From assembly GCA_910586315.1 (NCBI GenBank), contig CAJUIP010000004.1, positions 66,902-130,901 of the forward strand: DNA of 64,000 nucleotides. The letters are read 5' to 3'. The position numbers and the translations under genes are program-made. This document shows, in pieces, positions 27,552 to 37,289 of the stretch; the first letter of the stretch is position 1, and every line of letters begins with the position of its first letter. Source of the DNA: an uncultured Lachnospiraceae bacterium (GTDB taxonomy: Bacteria > Bacillota > Clostridia > Lachnospirales > Lachnospiraceae). Below the pieces are notes generated by a model. The model saw only the letters and a list, made by a program, of their open reading frames with translations. It searched no databases and was not told where the DNA came from.

Positions 27552-28190
27552 ATGAAAAGACAGTTAAGAACAGTTGCCGCTGTTGCGGCGGCAGCAGCCA
27601 TGACGATGGCTTCGGTGATGACGGCAAGTGCAGCAGGCGGAGCAGTTATGGGAGTCCCTGGTGATGAGTATTCCACAGCAACAAGATTTCGTGACGGGTT
27701 ACGTGAAAGATTCCCATCAATAACAGATGCACATATTGACTGGGCGATTGATATAGGTTCATCAGATGATCCTACATGGGATTGTCAATACTGGGGTACG
27801 TTAAGCTCAGTTGGCAAAGAAACCATAGCATATCTAGTTGTTCTTGGGCAGAAAGATCGGGCTTGGGCAGAAACGCAGGTTGACTATTATTACATAGACA
27901 GGGATATGTGTGTTAATCGGGGAGCAGATGCTGCTGAGTTAGATGCCCTTATTGCGAGGCTGGGAGGCAATACCAGTGCTTCTGAATCAGTTCAGAGTGT
28001 TCCCACATGGAAACAGGATAATAAAGGCTGGTGGATTGAGCGTCCAGATGGCTCCTATCTGGTAAATGAGTGGTATCAATCACCAGAGAGTGGCTTGTGG
28101 TATTATATGGGGGCTGATGGGTATATGCTCACAAATACTACTACGCCAGATGGGTATTTTGTAAATTCAGATGGAGTTTGGGTTCAATAA
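27552..28190 (+). CDS. Secreted protein with C-terminal cell-wall-binding repeat
   Basis: 212 residues, GAGGGAAAG before the ATG. Signal peptide about 1-28 (VAAAAAMTMASVMTASA-AG). A middle domain of about 120 residues of unknown function follows. Residues about 155-212 are choline-binding-type wall repeats, recognised by the spacing of W-W-I, Y-L-V-N-E-W-Y, W-Y-Y-M-G-A-D-G-Y-M-L and a terminal D-G-V-W-V-Q. Such repeats hold proteins non-covalently on teichoic acids. Part of a run of four exported proteins (27.5-33.7 kb). Confidence 0.8.
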   Translation: MKRQLRTVAAVAAAAAMTMASVMTASAAGGAVMGVPGDEYSTATRFRDGLRERFPSITDAHIDWAIDIGSSDDPTWDCQYWGTLSSVGKETIAYLVVLGQKDRAWAETQVDYYYIDRDMCVNRGADAAELDALIARLGGNTSASESVQSVPTWKQDNKGWWIERPDGSYLVNEWYQSPESGLWYYMGADGYMLTNTTTPDGYFVNSDGVWVQ

Positions 28191-28252
28191 GAGTAAATGG
28201 TATTGCAGGTATACTTGTGTTAAATAAAAAAAATTGAAAAGGAGCCAAGTAT

Positions 28253-29146
28253 ATGAAAAAGAGTCTTAGATTTAGTGCCTTAGCACTCGCCATGACATTA
28301 TCAGTAGGTGCATCCTTCCCAGTATCCGCAGCTACGACAGTAGCTCAGGAGGGTCAGCCAGCCAGCATCAACAATGCGTCATATGCAAGTAGTTCGCATA
28401 TTTCAAACTTTACCTTCAGCCGGGTACCCTTCGAGTCCTTAAGCAGGTCAGACCAGGAGTGTCTTACGCCAGCCCCAGCGGGGTATGCCTATCATTTCAT
28501 CAAGATTGATGATAATGATACCTCATTTAAAGGGCATCCTTATGAACTCAAAGTTACTGGAGCAGTTTCCAATTATGTCCTGACAGGCATTCCCGGCATT
28601 TCAGATTTTGATGCTACTTTTACAGTAACTGCAAATGGACAAGCCTATCCTGCCTGCAGTCTGAAGTGCATGACGGATTCTGGCACTAGTGCTAATTCGA
28701 CATCAGGTCGGACAACCACCAGAATTTACGCCATCCTTCTTCCAGCAAACTGTCCAGACGCCGTAACTTTGACACTTAATCCTTACACAAAGGACAAGTC
28801 CCAGTCAAAAGACCCCAGAGTCTGGAATGCAGACCATACGGCTTACTATGTTGATATGTCAAGTGTAATGGAGGCAGCAGCCGCAGGTCACTATGTGAAC
28901 TATAATGACGAACTTGTATTTTATGTTACAGGTTCTCCTGCCACATCCCAGCTACAATCCCAGCAGACCTGGGTATCTGATGCCAGAGGTTGGAGAGTTC
29001 AGAATGCAGACGGCACTTACCTGACAAACCAGTGGCACCAGTCAGACAGTCTTTGGTACTACCTGGGCGCAGATGGTTATATGCTCACCAGCACCACCAC
29101 ACCAGACGGCTACACAGTCAACGCCGATGGTGTTTGGGTTCAATAA
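28253..29146 (+). CDS. Secreted protein with C-terminal cell-wall-binding repeat
   Basis: 297 residues with AAAAGGAGCCAAGT before the ATG. Signal peptide 1-27 (cleavage near VSAA-TT). The middle about 200 residues are of unknown function, beta-rich. The last 60 residues carry the same wall-binding repeat as the preceding gene, nearly identical in its YMLTSTTTPDGYTVNADG part. This shared C-terminus shows the two proteins are displayed in the same way. Transcribed with its neighbours (spacing 62 and 28 bases). Confidence 0.8.
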   Translation: MKKSLRFSALALAMTLSVGASFPVSAATTVAQEGQPASINNASYASSSHISNFTFSRVPFESLSRSDQECLTPAPAGYAYHFIKIDDNDTSFKGHPYELKVTGAVSNYVLTGIPGISDFDATFTVTANGQAYPACSLKCMTDSGTSANSTSGRTTTRIYAILLPANCPDAVTLTLNPYTKDKSQSKDPRVWNADHTAYYVDMSSVMEAAAAGHYVNYNDELVFYVTGSPATSQLQSQQTWVSDARGWRVQNADGTYLTNQWHQSDSLWYYLGADGYMLTSTTTPDGYTVNADGVWVQ

Positions 29147-29174
29147 CGTGGACTCTTGAAAGGAGACGAATTAT

Positions 29175-30032
29175 ATGAGAAAGAGTTTAAAGGCTTTAGC
29201 GGCAGTTACCGCCATGACGATGGCAATGTCATTTTCGGCATATGCAGCTCCAGTTATCGCAGACCCAGGCACAAAGTATCCATTTACAACAATAGATGCC
29301 AATGGTGTAACAGTAGAAGGCACCCTGGGATATTGGCATCTCTCCGAGGCGGAGGTAAGAGCCTTGGGTGCTAATGTTGGTGGAGACCTTGATGGACTCA
29401 TTCAGAGTGCCAAGACGTTAAGCCCTGGTTGTGACATCTACTACGTTGCAGAGAGCCATCATTACACAGACAAGAATGCATGGGGCGTACAGAAACTGGT
29501 TGGTGTTGCTGGTACAGATGTATCCAATATGCGGAGTACTACCAATGATGAGCAACATCAGGCACACAACATTCTGGTAGGTGAGAATCTTGAAAGAGTA
29601 TTCATGGGGTACACAGCACCGAGGTATAAATATACCTTGAATGTGGATGGCATCCCCACTGAGTATGCCATTTACGATAGGGAGGTTGCAGACTATAGAG
29701 TAGCCCCAGAGTCCGGAGTTTGGGATGGAATTGACTCTAGTCTATATAATTACGCTCATATCTACGCTGTAGCCGTACCACAGGGTTACACAGGTGACAT
29801 CTCCTTTATAGGAGTTCCCTTTGGCTGGAGCAACACCTACACAGGCAGCACGAGTACAATGGAGGGGGTAGCTCGGATGATTGGCACTAACTCCAAAGCC
29901 AGACTGGATGATGCAATTCAGCTCCCAATCACAGGTTCCCAGGTGAAGGCAAATACAACTGTTTGGGACGCGCAGAGCCTTGCAACCCAGGCAAAGCAAG
30001 CTATTGGTGTTTTCATTCTTTGGCAGAATTAA
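29175..30032 (+). CDS. Secreted protein of unknown function
   Basis: 285 residues, AAAGGAGACGAATT before the ATG. Clear signal peptide (MRKSLKALAAVTAMTMAMSF, cleavage near AYAA-PV). No wall-binding repeat, membrane anchor or LPxTG, so it is either released or held by a partner. No domain recognised. It ends the tight three-gene run and is followed by a strong terminator. Confidence 0.75.
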   Translation: MRKSLKALAAVTAMTMAMSFSAYAAPVIADPGTKYPFTTIDANGVTVEGTLGYWHLSEAEVRALGANVGGDLDGLIQSAKTLSPGCDIYYVAESHHYTDKNAWGVQKLVGVAGTDVSNMRSTTNDEQHQAHNILVGENLERVFMGYTAPRYKYTLNVDGIPTEYAIYDREVADYRVAPESGVWDGIDSSLYNYAHIYAVAVPQGYTGDISFIGVPFGWSNTYTGSTSTMEGVARMIGTNSKARLDDAIQLPITGSQVKANTTVWDAQSLATQAKQAIGVFILWQN

Positions 30033-30070
30033 TTATCAGAATGTGGACAAGCCCAAATACAGAATGGACA

Positions 30071-30104
30071 AGCCCTAGATTCAGAAATGAGTCTAGGGCT
30101 TTTT
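30071..30104 (+). terminator. Terminator after secreted-protein operon
   Basis: AGCCCTAGA and TCTAGGGCT form a 9-bp stem followed by TTTTC. From here to 30394 there are about 290 non-coding bases with one oriented motif (near 30256) and AT-rich DNA that probably holds the next promoter. Confidence 0.85.
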
Positions 30105-30393
30105 CTGTGCTATTTTCTCAAGAATCCTTACAGTTCTCCCAGTCAGTTACATTCTTTTGGGTTTATCTCCTAATTATCACAGAAAGTTTGCAACAGACAA
30201 ACCAGAGACAATTCGCATAAAATACAAGTTCAGTGAAAAAGGTTGATTCTAACATCAGGGGTATCCATATTTTGTTTTTAACTCAAGATTGAATAAAACG
30301 TTCACTTTCAATCTCTGAAAAATTTTCCTTTCAAGACGATTTACATACAGATATACTCGTTAACTTTATTCTTCTTGAAAGGAGGAGATCATA

Positions 30394-33300
30394 TTGAGAT
30401 GTAGTTTAAAGCGTTTAGCCAGTATTGCCCTGGCAGTCAGTCTCTCTTTGGGTACTTGTGCCACATCTTATGCAGGTGCAATCGGAGGTGGAGGAGGTGG
30501 TGGTTTAGCTCCCCCATCAGGCAATAAGGGCGGCACCGGCAAGCCATATACAGTCAATGAAGCGAATTGCAGCCAAGCCTTTCGAGTATACATTGCAACT
30601 CTAGGCGAGTTGGTTTCTGGCAGCAGACCAAGTTTTGGTTGGAATGGCTTATCTGCCGAGAAAGCCGACAGACTGGCAGAAGCCCATAAAGCCGTATATG
30701 TGGTAGCCGCTGATATTCCTTACATGAGGATGTGGGATTCAAATGCCGGGAGATATATTGATATTGGCTCAGATAGGATTGTACCAGTAAGTTCCATTAA
30801 AAACATGGACGAGAGAGGCTTTGGGGTATCTCCAGGCTGTATTATGAATGGGGCTTCTTATGTACAGATACTTAACGCCACCTTTGGTGATTCTGCTGGC
30901 AAGTTGGATAGTTTGCTTGCGGCTATGGAGAGTTTCAGTAGTGAGGCAGCTAACTTTGCCGAGGTAATTACAGACGCCAACAATGCGGAGCAGATTTTCT
31001 ATTTGAGCAAGCCAGAAGTAGTGGAGCAGTTGAATCATTACATTGGCTGGTGGGATCAGGTATTCTCCAGTTCCTGTTTGGAGTATCCAGCAGACGCAAA
31101 GACAATGGCTCAGATAAAGTCTGATTTGTCAACGATAAGTGCCAAGGCAAAAGAGTATGTTAGTTCCAAGGGAAAAGGGCCAGGGGTACGAGACTTTCCT
31201 TTTGGAAAGTACATTGACGAGCCAGAGGACTTAATGACGTACCCAGTTGTTGTAATCGAGCCGATAGCCACCACAACCCACCAATTCAGTCAGTTCATTC
31301 CCTGCGGCATTACTCACAGGCATACAGTAAAGTATGGATATTCAGCCGGGGGTAGCGATATTAAAAAAGGGCCATTTGAGACATTCGGCCCTGGCAGGAA
31401 TATGGCTAACCTGAAGAATCCATCCGGCGCCCCGCAGAAGCATTGGTGCAGTCCAGGCACAATGTTCCAGACAAAGGTATTAGATGAAGGCGACATCAAA
31501 GCAGAAGGCTCCCAAAGTGATGATTCAGGTATTCTTTTTTATGGCTGTTTCGGCATGATTGTTCTGAATACATCAGACAGGCCAAAAGGAGACCCAGTTA
31601 CCCCGCCGCTAGTTCCAGACGAAACTCCAGATGAACCAGAGAGTTATGCGGATATGGACTTGGCTGATTTTTATCTGCTGGATTATGAGATTAATCATGT
31701 ATTCGATTCAGTTGCTGAAAAGCTCCGCCAGGGAGATGGTTCTCACAGTTGGATGACTCTAGGTACAAACCAAGATACAACGAATCCCAGCAAGACGCTT
31801 GGTACTCTCTGTCATGGGGGTACGATAGATTACGATCCGCAGCAGTATTACACCGTTACCTACACAGAGGGTACTGGATCGGGGCCATCTGTAGCAATGG
31901 ACAATGCTGGCAAACCTTTATTTTTAAAGAACAACAGCAAATACGGAGACAATTGGTTTCATCGGAGAGAGGCTCTTGGGGGTATCACATTAGACACTTC
32001 CAACATCTCAAATTATACAGTAGATTATGGTTTCAATCTGCTGAGACGTCACTTCAAGAATGACAATCGCATTTATTCACTGCTGGTTGACCAGGAGGTA
32101 TCCAAGACTTATCTGGATGACATCTTGGGAATGTATGAGGGCTTAATGCCAAAGAATGTTATCGACCCATCCAAAAAGAGAGATAGCTTTTCGGCATTAT
32201 GTGCCATCAAGGACAGCTTGAGTTGGAGTGCTGTCTGGCAGGAAACAGGAGATACAACAAGACATTATACAACCTCCGAGTCAGAGGAGCATCATTGGAC
32301 GAGTGGAGGTTCCTCTCACAGTCATACCAAGAGTTACAATGCAGACCATGCTGGTAATGCTTTAGGTGCTTTCCAGGTAGCCAATGAGGGGTATTCCTCC
32401 TATTCATGGGACATAATCTCTCTGGCTCACAAGTATCGTACAATGAACATGCCGACAGCTTATGTTACACCTAAAATGGATTCCTTTGATATCAGGCCGA
32501 CGACAGACCAGAATGGAGGTAATCGGGTTCCAGATGATGAGCAGTATCGAGCAGCCTCACTGATTACAACCAAAGTTGAATTGGGGTATTATCCAGAGGT
32601 TCCCATGCTGGTTGACGAGGTATCAACTCCAGACTTAACCCATGAGTATAAGCCAGTCGTTACAATGGGTGAGGAGAAGCGAAAGAGCCGCAGTCCTATG
32701 CTCCTGCTGTACCGATTAGAAAGCGCCGACTCAGATGCCAGGGGTACTGTCTATACCGATACCGCCGTTGGCGGAGCCGCTTCCCTGGGAACAAACAAGG
32801 TAGCCCTAACAGCCGGAGGTGACTTCACTGTCAAGGCAGACACGAAAATGACCATCAACCTCTACGGGTATGCTTTAGACATCATCGAGCCGAGCGATCA
32901 GTCTTATACAGAAGTAACGAGGGGTAACGATGTCAAGGCCGCCTGGGGCGATATGGCGAACAACCGCAGTAAATTACTTGAGGAGTACACGCAGTGGGCA
33001 GGTGCTATGCTCAGCCCAAGAAACTACCAAGCAGATTTTGAAATGACAATCGGTACCAAGCAATATAATAATTTCTCCGCCACAGTCGGCGGTTTCACCA
33101 CACGAGCCAGCAACAGCAAGGAGGAAGGCTCCTATCCTCTGGTATTCAAGCATGGTGACATTGACAAAACAGCTCAGGGGTACAAGGATTTCATCAAGCA
33201 GCTTGCTCAGGATTACGCCTGCAGCGAGGCAGAGGCCGATGCTCTATTTGAGGCCAGTGAGATGAAGCAAGCCGTTATCAAGTCAATCGAGCATGACAAT

Positions 33301-33693
33301 TCCAGCGAAAACAAGTCCCAGGCACAGACCATAGGTCGAGACCAGGTACAGCTTGGCAGCAGTTCCCACTGGTATGATGAGGAGGTACGAACCATTGTTA
33401 TGCGCCGGTTCATGACACCACAGGGTACCTTCAAGGATATCATTGCTCAGGACAAGATGGATATTGGTAATGCAATGGAAGGCAACGCCATCCAGAACGG
33501 CCAGTTCCGCCTGACACTTTGGTTTGATGCAGGGGTATACACAAAATCAGGCGGAGGGGTTTACATCCCCGGCCCAGGTTCCGACAATAAATCAGATGCC
33601 CTGGCAAGCGGTAATATCATCTTAGCAGGGGTACATATCACACAAGCAGACTTCCAGTTAACCAATTCCACAACAGCGACAGGCAGGCATTGA
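30394..33693 (+). CDS. Large secreted protein (1,099 aa) of unknown function
   Basis: Start TTG 30394, placed 7 bases after AAAGGAGGAG; the nearby ATG at 30399 is out of frame and closes at once. Signal peptide about 1-28 (cleavage near SYA-GA), then a Gly-rich linker (GGGGGGGLAPP) and about 1,050 residues of unknown domains. A stretch rich in His/Ser (EEHHWTSGGSSHSH) near residue 630-645 could bind metal. No C-terminal membrane helix or sortase motif. It contains at least twelve oriented motif copies. With the 1,784-residue protein it forms the bulk of the exported mass encoded here. Confidence 0.75.
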   Translation: MRCSLKRLASIALAVSLSLGTCATSYAGAIGGGGGGGLAPPSGNKGGTGKPYTVNEANCSQAFRVYIATLGELVSGSRPSFGWNGLSAEKADRLAEAHKAVYVVAADIPYMRMWDSNAGRYIDIGSDRIVPVSSIKNMDERGFGVSPGCIMNGASYVQILNATFGDSAGKLDSLLAAMESFSSEAANFAEVITDANNAEQIFYLSKPEVVEQLNHYIGWWDQVFSSSCLEYPADAKTMAQIKSDLSTISAKAKEYVSSKGKGPGVRDFPFGKYIDEPEDLMTYPVVVIEPIATTTHQFSQFIPCGITHRHTVKYGYSAGGSDIKKGPFETFGPGRNMANLKNPSGAPQKHWCSPGTMFQTKVLDEGDIKAEGSQSDDSGILFYGCFGMIVLNTSDRPKGDPVTPPLVPDETPDEPESYADMDLADFYLLDYEINHVFDSVAEKLRQGDGSHSWMTLGTNQDTTNPSKTLGTLCHGGTIDYDPQQYYTVTYTEGTGSGPSVAMDNAGKPLFLKNNSKYGDNWFHRREALGGITLDTSNISNYTVDYGFNLLRRHFKNDNRIYSLLVDQEVSKTYLDDILGMYEGLMPKNVIDPSKKRDSFSALCAIKDSLSWSAVWQETGDTTRHYTTSESEEHHWTSGGSSHSHTKSYNADHAGNALGAFQVANEGYSSYSWDIISLAHKYRTMNMPTAYVTPKMDSFDIRPTTDQNGGNRVPDDEQYRAASLITTKVELGYYPEVPMLVDEVSTPDLTHEYKPVVTMGEEKRKSRSPMLLLYRLESADSDARGTVYTDTAVGGAASLGTNKVALTAGGDFTVKADTKMTINLYGYALDIIEPSDQSYTEVTRGNDVKAAWGDMANNRSKLLEEYTQWAGAMLSPRNYQADFEMTIGTKQYNNFSATVGGFTTRASNSKEEGSYPLVFKHGDIDKTAQGYKDFIKQLAQDYACSEAEADALFEASEMKQAVIKSIEHDNSSENKSQAQTIGRDQVQLGSSSHWYDEEVRTIVMRRFMTPQGTFKDIIAQDKMDIGNAMEGNAIQNGQFRLTLWFDAGVYTKSGGGVYIPGPGSDNKSDALASGNIILAGVHITQADFQLTNSTTATGRH

Positions 33694-33757
33694 GAAGCCA
33701 GGGGTGTGTTCACACGTACAGGGCATACCCCTTACCATCCAAGAAAGGAAAATGATT

Positions 33758-34492
33758 ATGAGAAAGAGGTATTTTGCATTGATAGTAGGTGTTAGTCTTT
33801 TAGCCCTTTCAGGCTGTAGCAAGAAGGAGGCACCAGCTCCAGAGACGACAACAGCAGCGGTTGTTGTCGAGAGTCCTGCCAAGACGCCAGAAACGCCGAC
33901 AGAGACATCCAGTTCTTATACCAATAAGCAGGAAACCCAGCCAGAGGACTTGTTCCGTGAGTTAAGCGACGATAAGGATACGACACTGGTGAAAAACGAT
34001 TCTGATGTTTTCAAGGCCATACAGAAAGAAAACCCTGATAAATACAGCGTGGAGGGGGAGTATATAGAAGTGAAGAATGAGGATTACCTCAAAGCAGTAG
34101 AGGAAACCCGCGAGGCTCCTATATCTGAGTCAGTCGAAACAAATGGTATCAAGGCTTTAGAAAGCAATCCAGAAGACGCCAGTACATTTGAGAGCTTTGT
34201 ATCAGAGGAGGAGGCCAATGCCTTTTACAGTGATTTGGACAGCAAGTTTCCAGGTTTGTCTGAAATGGACAGGTACTACATCCTCGATCTGGAGGGGGTA
34301 TCCCAAGACGCTTTAGCGGATTATTGTAAGCGTTGGTCAGATGCAGATACAGGCATGCGTACTGGGGAGTCTTACAAAAAGTGTATTGCATATAAGGTTG
34401 TTATTGGCGAGTTGGAGGAGGACTGGTGTGTTGCTCAAGGTGCTGACAGAGTTGAGTTGAGTGAGTACATAAATTCAATCCAGGGGTACTAA
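33758..34492 (+). CDS. Lipoprotein
   Basis: 244 residues from ATG 33758 (AGAAAGGAAAATGATT upstream; frame open from 33704). The N-terminus RKRYFALIVGVSLLALSGCS has a perfect lipobox LSGC, so it is lipidated on Cys 19 and tethered to the outer face of the membrane. A Thr/Pro-rich linker (about 24-60) is followed by an acidic domain of unknown fold. Last gene of the secretome block and followed by a terminator. Confidence 0.8.
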   Translation: MRKRYFALIVGVSLLALSGCSKKEAPAPETTTAAVVVESPAKTPETPTETSSSYTNKQETQPEDLFRELSDDKDTTLVKNDSDVFKAIQKENPDKYSVEGEYIEVKNEDYLKAVEETREAPISESVETNGIKALESNPEDASTFESFVSEEEANAFYSDLDSKFPGLSEMDRYYILDLEGVSQDALADYCKRWSDADTGMRTGESYKKCIAYKVVIGELEEDWCVAQGADRVELSEYINSIQGY

Positions 34493-34582
34493 TTTTTTAT
34501 GATATTGCCCTGAAAACCTGGAGCCGCAGTTGTTATTAATTGGTTCTCCGTCAACCTTTTCTTATTATTTATAAAAACCCTT

Positions 34583-34620
34583 AAAGCCACTGGCCTAAAA
34601 AGTGTCGGTGGCTTTTTTTT
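34583..34620 (+). terminator. Terminator after lipoprotein gene
   Basis: AAAGCCACTGG and CGGTGGCTTT pair and are followed by eight T in total. It closes the 12.7-34.5 kb secretome block. Confidence 0.85.
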
Positions 34621-34775
34621 CGCCTACCTTGCAGCAAACTATATGATTTACCCAATGCTTTTTTGTGCATACCTGACTAACTTTAAAAAATGACTTGATT
34701 TTTAGCGACTACAGAGTGATTAATGGTCACGAAAATAAAAGTGCTGGTTGGCACGGTAAAAGGAGGTCATTTTAT

Positions 34776-35315
34776 ATGATGCGTATTATAAGCCCTAGAG
34801 GGAAGTTGGTGAGAGTGGGAGATGTTGTGCTGTGTTGTGAGATCAGCTTCCATTTCAATGGAGAAGATAAACGGTTGCTTGAAGAATACAGGGGTATTGA
34901 CGGTAAGCCGACAGCTCTCCGGATTCGGTATAAGGGTAGTAGAGTCAATGCTTTTGGCGAGCCATTTTACGGTTTGCTTGTTGGAAATCTCAAGCCTGAA
35001 CAGGTAAAGGAAATCCAGAAGAGTCTGTTAAAAGACGGGTACTTTGATTTCAGCGAACTGGATTACCAGGAGGCATGCTTAGATAATGCCCCTGTTTTCG
35101 ATAACGGTGAAACCAAGCCATATGTCGTGGAGTACGGCCTACCAAATACGAATTGTTTTGAGTTTTCCAGGACTCCTAACTTTACTAATTTGAGCATGAG
35201 TGCCCCTGCGATCAGCCCGGAGTTAATCGGTGAGCCAAAAGCGGATGAGCCAGACAGCGATGACCTTGGTGATATGGATGCCTGTGACGAGGAGGAGTCA
35301 TATGAACAGGAGTAA
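34776..35315 (+). CDS. Hypothetical cytoplasmic protein
   Basis: 179 residues from ATG 34776 (AAAAGGAGGTCATTTTAT upstream; frame open from 34695). Soluble, no signal. The last 15 residues are very acidic (DSDDLGDMDACDEEESYEQE). No family recognised. The 3' end overlaps the start of the DUF262 gene by 14 bases, so the two are translationally coupled and probably work together. Confidence 0.7.
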   Translation: MMRIISPRGKLVRVGDVVLCCEISFHFNGEDKRLLEEYRGIDGKPTALRIRYKGSRVNAFGEPFYGLLVGNLKPEQVKEIQKSLLKDGYFDFSELDYQEACLDNAPVFDNGETKPYVVEYGLPNTNCFEFSRTPNFTNLSMSAPAISPELIGEPKADEPDSDDLGDMDACDEEESYEQE

Positions 35316-36597
35316 CCTGCCGATGTCTGTCGTCAAACTGAAAAAATGGTGGGACAGCCCTGAGAAAACGTTGAGATGTGATTTGCCCTTTCAGCGTCAT
35401 GCAGGTGTCTGGAGTGCTTTTACAAAAAGCAGCCTGATTCACAGTATGCTGGCAGACAGCTATATCCTGCCGATAGTTCTGCTGAAGGATCGAGTTGGTG
35501 TCGATGAAAGGGGCAAGGATGTCTTTGTCTATAACATCGAGGATGGCCAGCAGAGGCTCACCAACGTGTTCAGTTTTATGGACGAGGAGAATGGTTGGGC
35601 GTTGCATAGTGCAACGCCAACCATCCGATATGAGGGCGAAGACTATGAACTTGCAGGGAAGAAATATATAGAGCTGCCCAAGGAACTGCAAGACGCTATT
35701 GCCCAGTTTCGATTCAGCATTCAGTGCCTGGAAGACTATACAATGGAGGAGGCAGAGACTTTATTTTTCAATATCAATTCTGGTGTGAATCTGTCTCCAA
35801 TCCAGAAGGCGAAGTCCAGAATGGGTACTGATTTAATCAAGTTCTTTACAGATCTGTTAGGCGGCTCTTTCTTTACTCAGGCAATCAGTATTACAGAAGC
35901 CCAGGCGAAGCGGGAAGAAGACTTGCTGATGTTGATCCAGGCGGCATTACTGTTGGATAATCGTCATGAGGGGCTGGATTACAAGACGATTTCCGCCGCT
36001 TTCTGCTTATCGTATGCCGAGTCCATCAGGGGTATCTATAACGCCGATAAGCGTGATATGCTGACCGAGACGATTCAGTTTTTAAACAATTCCTTTGAAA
36101 CGAGGAATAAATTTCTCAAGAAGAACAATGTGCCGATAGTTGTTGTCATTGCGAAGATTGCCTTGGAGCAGCAGATTGAGACTAAGGCATTTAGGTCATT
36201 TATCAATGACTTTGCCAGCAGTTTATATCCGGCATATGAGGAGGCCAGCGGCAGCGGGAATGTAAAATGCAAGCTGACACAAATGCGTCTGAGAGTCATG
36301 TTTCTGGCATTCTGCAAGTATTTCAAGCTGAATGCCGAGGAGGTGAAAAAGCCTTTTGCTGACGGCATTCCGCTGTATGAAGGCTTGAGTGCAGAGGATG
36401 ATTTGGGTATCCCTGAACCTGAAGATGAAACCAATCCGGCGGATATGGAGACGATTCCAGAGGCTTCAGCCCCAGCGGAGCCAGTCTATACAGAGCCTCC
36501 CAATACAGAGGTTCTGGAAGAATCAGGTATAGCCGAAGGCCAGGAGTTGGAAGACGGCGGTGTTGAGTCAGGGGAGGTTGAGGAGATTGGAGCATAA
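35302..36597 (+). CDS. DUF262 (GmrS/ParB-fold) domain protein
   Basis: 431 residues from ATG 35302 (GAGGAGGAGTCAT upstream; frame open from 35230). The DUF262 hallmarks are present: DLPFQRHAGVW near residue 26, VYNIEDGQQRLTNV near 78-91 (the DGQQR nucleotide-binding motif) and FFNINSGVNLSPIQKAKSR. DUF262 forms the N-terminal half of GmrSD-type modification-dependent nucleases, where it hydrolyses NTP. The partner DUF1524 His-Asn-His nuclease half is absent; instead the protein ends in about 70 acidic, Pro-rich residues. Possible roles: defence or anti-competitor nuclease subunit, or a ParB-like CTPase. Nuclease function cannot be claimed from this domain alone. Confidence 0.75.
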   Translation: MNRSNLPMSVVKLKKWWDSPEKTLRCDLPFQRHAGVWSAFTKSSLIHSMLADSYILPIVLLKDRVGVDERGKDVFVYNIEDGQQRLTNVFSFMDEENGWALHSATPTIRYEGEDYELAGKKYIELPKELQDAIAQFRFSIQCLEDYTMEEAETLFFNINSGVNLSPIQKAKSRMGTDLIKFFTDLLGGSFFTQAISITEAQAKREEDLLMLIQAALLLDNRHEGLDYKTISAAFCLSYAESIRGIYNADKRDMLTETIQFLNNSFETRNKFLKKNNVPIVVVIAKIALEQQIETKAFRSFINDFASSLYPAYEEASGSGNVKCKLTQMRLRVMFLAFCKYFKLNAEEVKKPFADGIPLYEGLSAEDDLGIPEPEDETNPADMETIPEASAPAEPVYTEPPNTEVLEESGIAEGQELEDGGVESGEVEEIGA

Positions 36598-37012
36598 TAA
36601 GATAAAAGCGTATTTTCTGCGAGTTGACGAGGATCTTCGCTTACCTTACCAGGGGTATCTTGGAGAAATTGAAAATACGTTATCAGCAAAGCAAAAGTAT
36701 GTAAACTTTGGTAAGGCTAACGGCAGTATTCAGGTGGTTTCTTTAACCGATGAGATAGACATAATCTGCCATGATGAGGGGAAGCTGCTGGGGTTTCCGG
36801 CAAATAGGGCATGGCTGGATAATGAAGGAGAGGTTCTGGATTTGCTAGTTGGAAATCTCCTTGTTGTGAGATGTGAAGGCCCTGATTTCACCAGTATTCG
36901 TGAGTCGGATATTCCTTATATCGAGGAGTATTTAAAGCCCGTAAGGGTAATGGATGAGGTGCTTGTGCTTATACCGCCAGAGATATTACCCAAGTATAAT
37001 GGAGGCTCTTAA
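36560..37012 (+). CDS. DUF3846 domain protein
   Basis: Up to 150 residues. The start is uncertain: no ATG lies near the beginning, and candidate TTG codons overlap the end of the DUF262 gene. The region HDEGKLLGFPANRAW and EVLDLLVGNLLVV matches the DUF3846 family, a small protein common on clostridial conjugative elements and phages, of unknown function. Overlap with the previous gene indicates one operon (34.8-37.2 kb). Confidence 0.65.
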   Translation: MLSQGRLRRLEHNKIKAYFLRVDEDLRLPYQGYLGEIENTLSAKQKYVNFGKANGSIQVVSLTDEIDIICHDEGKLLGFPANRAWLDNEGEVLDLLVGNLLVVRCEGPDFTSIRESDIPYIEEYLKPVRVMDEVLVLIPPEILPKYNGGS

Positions 37013-37013
37013 T

Positions 37014-37241
37014 ATGTCAGACAAGGTTGCATTATATCGCAGTCAATATCCCAGGGGTACTGTTCTGGAGTTGACTGCTCCCATCGCTGATGATTTCAGT
37101 CCAAAACCTCAAGGAGCCAGGTTCCAGGTGGAATATGTGGACGACCAGTTGCAGTTGCATGGGAAGTGGTTGCCGCCAGAAAGGGGCAGTCTTGCCATAA
37201 TCCCAGGAGTTGATTCTTTCAAAATAGTAAGGCAGAAATAA
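37014..37241 (+). CDS. DUF4314 domain protein
   Basis: 75 residues from ATG 37014, one base after the preceding stop, with GGAGGCTCTTAAT upstream. It shows the DUF4314 layout: YPRGTVLELT, then PQGARFQVEYVDD, QLHGKW and LAIIPGVDSFKIV. DUF4314 proteins are small SH3-like beta barrels found on mobile elements of Clostridia, function unknown. The oriented motif GGGGTAC encodes its RGT residues. Confidence 0.75.
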   Translation: MSDKVALYRSQYPRGTVLELTAPIADDFSPKPQGARFQVEYVDDQLQLHGKWLPPERGSLAIIPGVDSFKIVRQK

Positions 37242-37247
37242 GCTGTG

Positions 37248-37282
37248 AAGACCGTCAGTCTTATGTGATTGGCGGTCTTTTT
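37248..37282 (+). terminator. Terminator after DUF4314 gene
   Basis: AAGACCG and CGGTCTT flank a loop of about 18 bases; five T follow. Confidence 0.7.
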
Positions 37283-37289
37283 GTATTCA

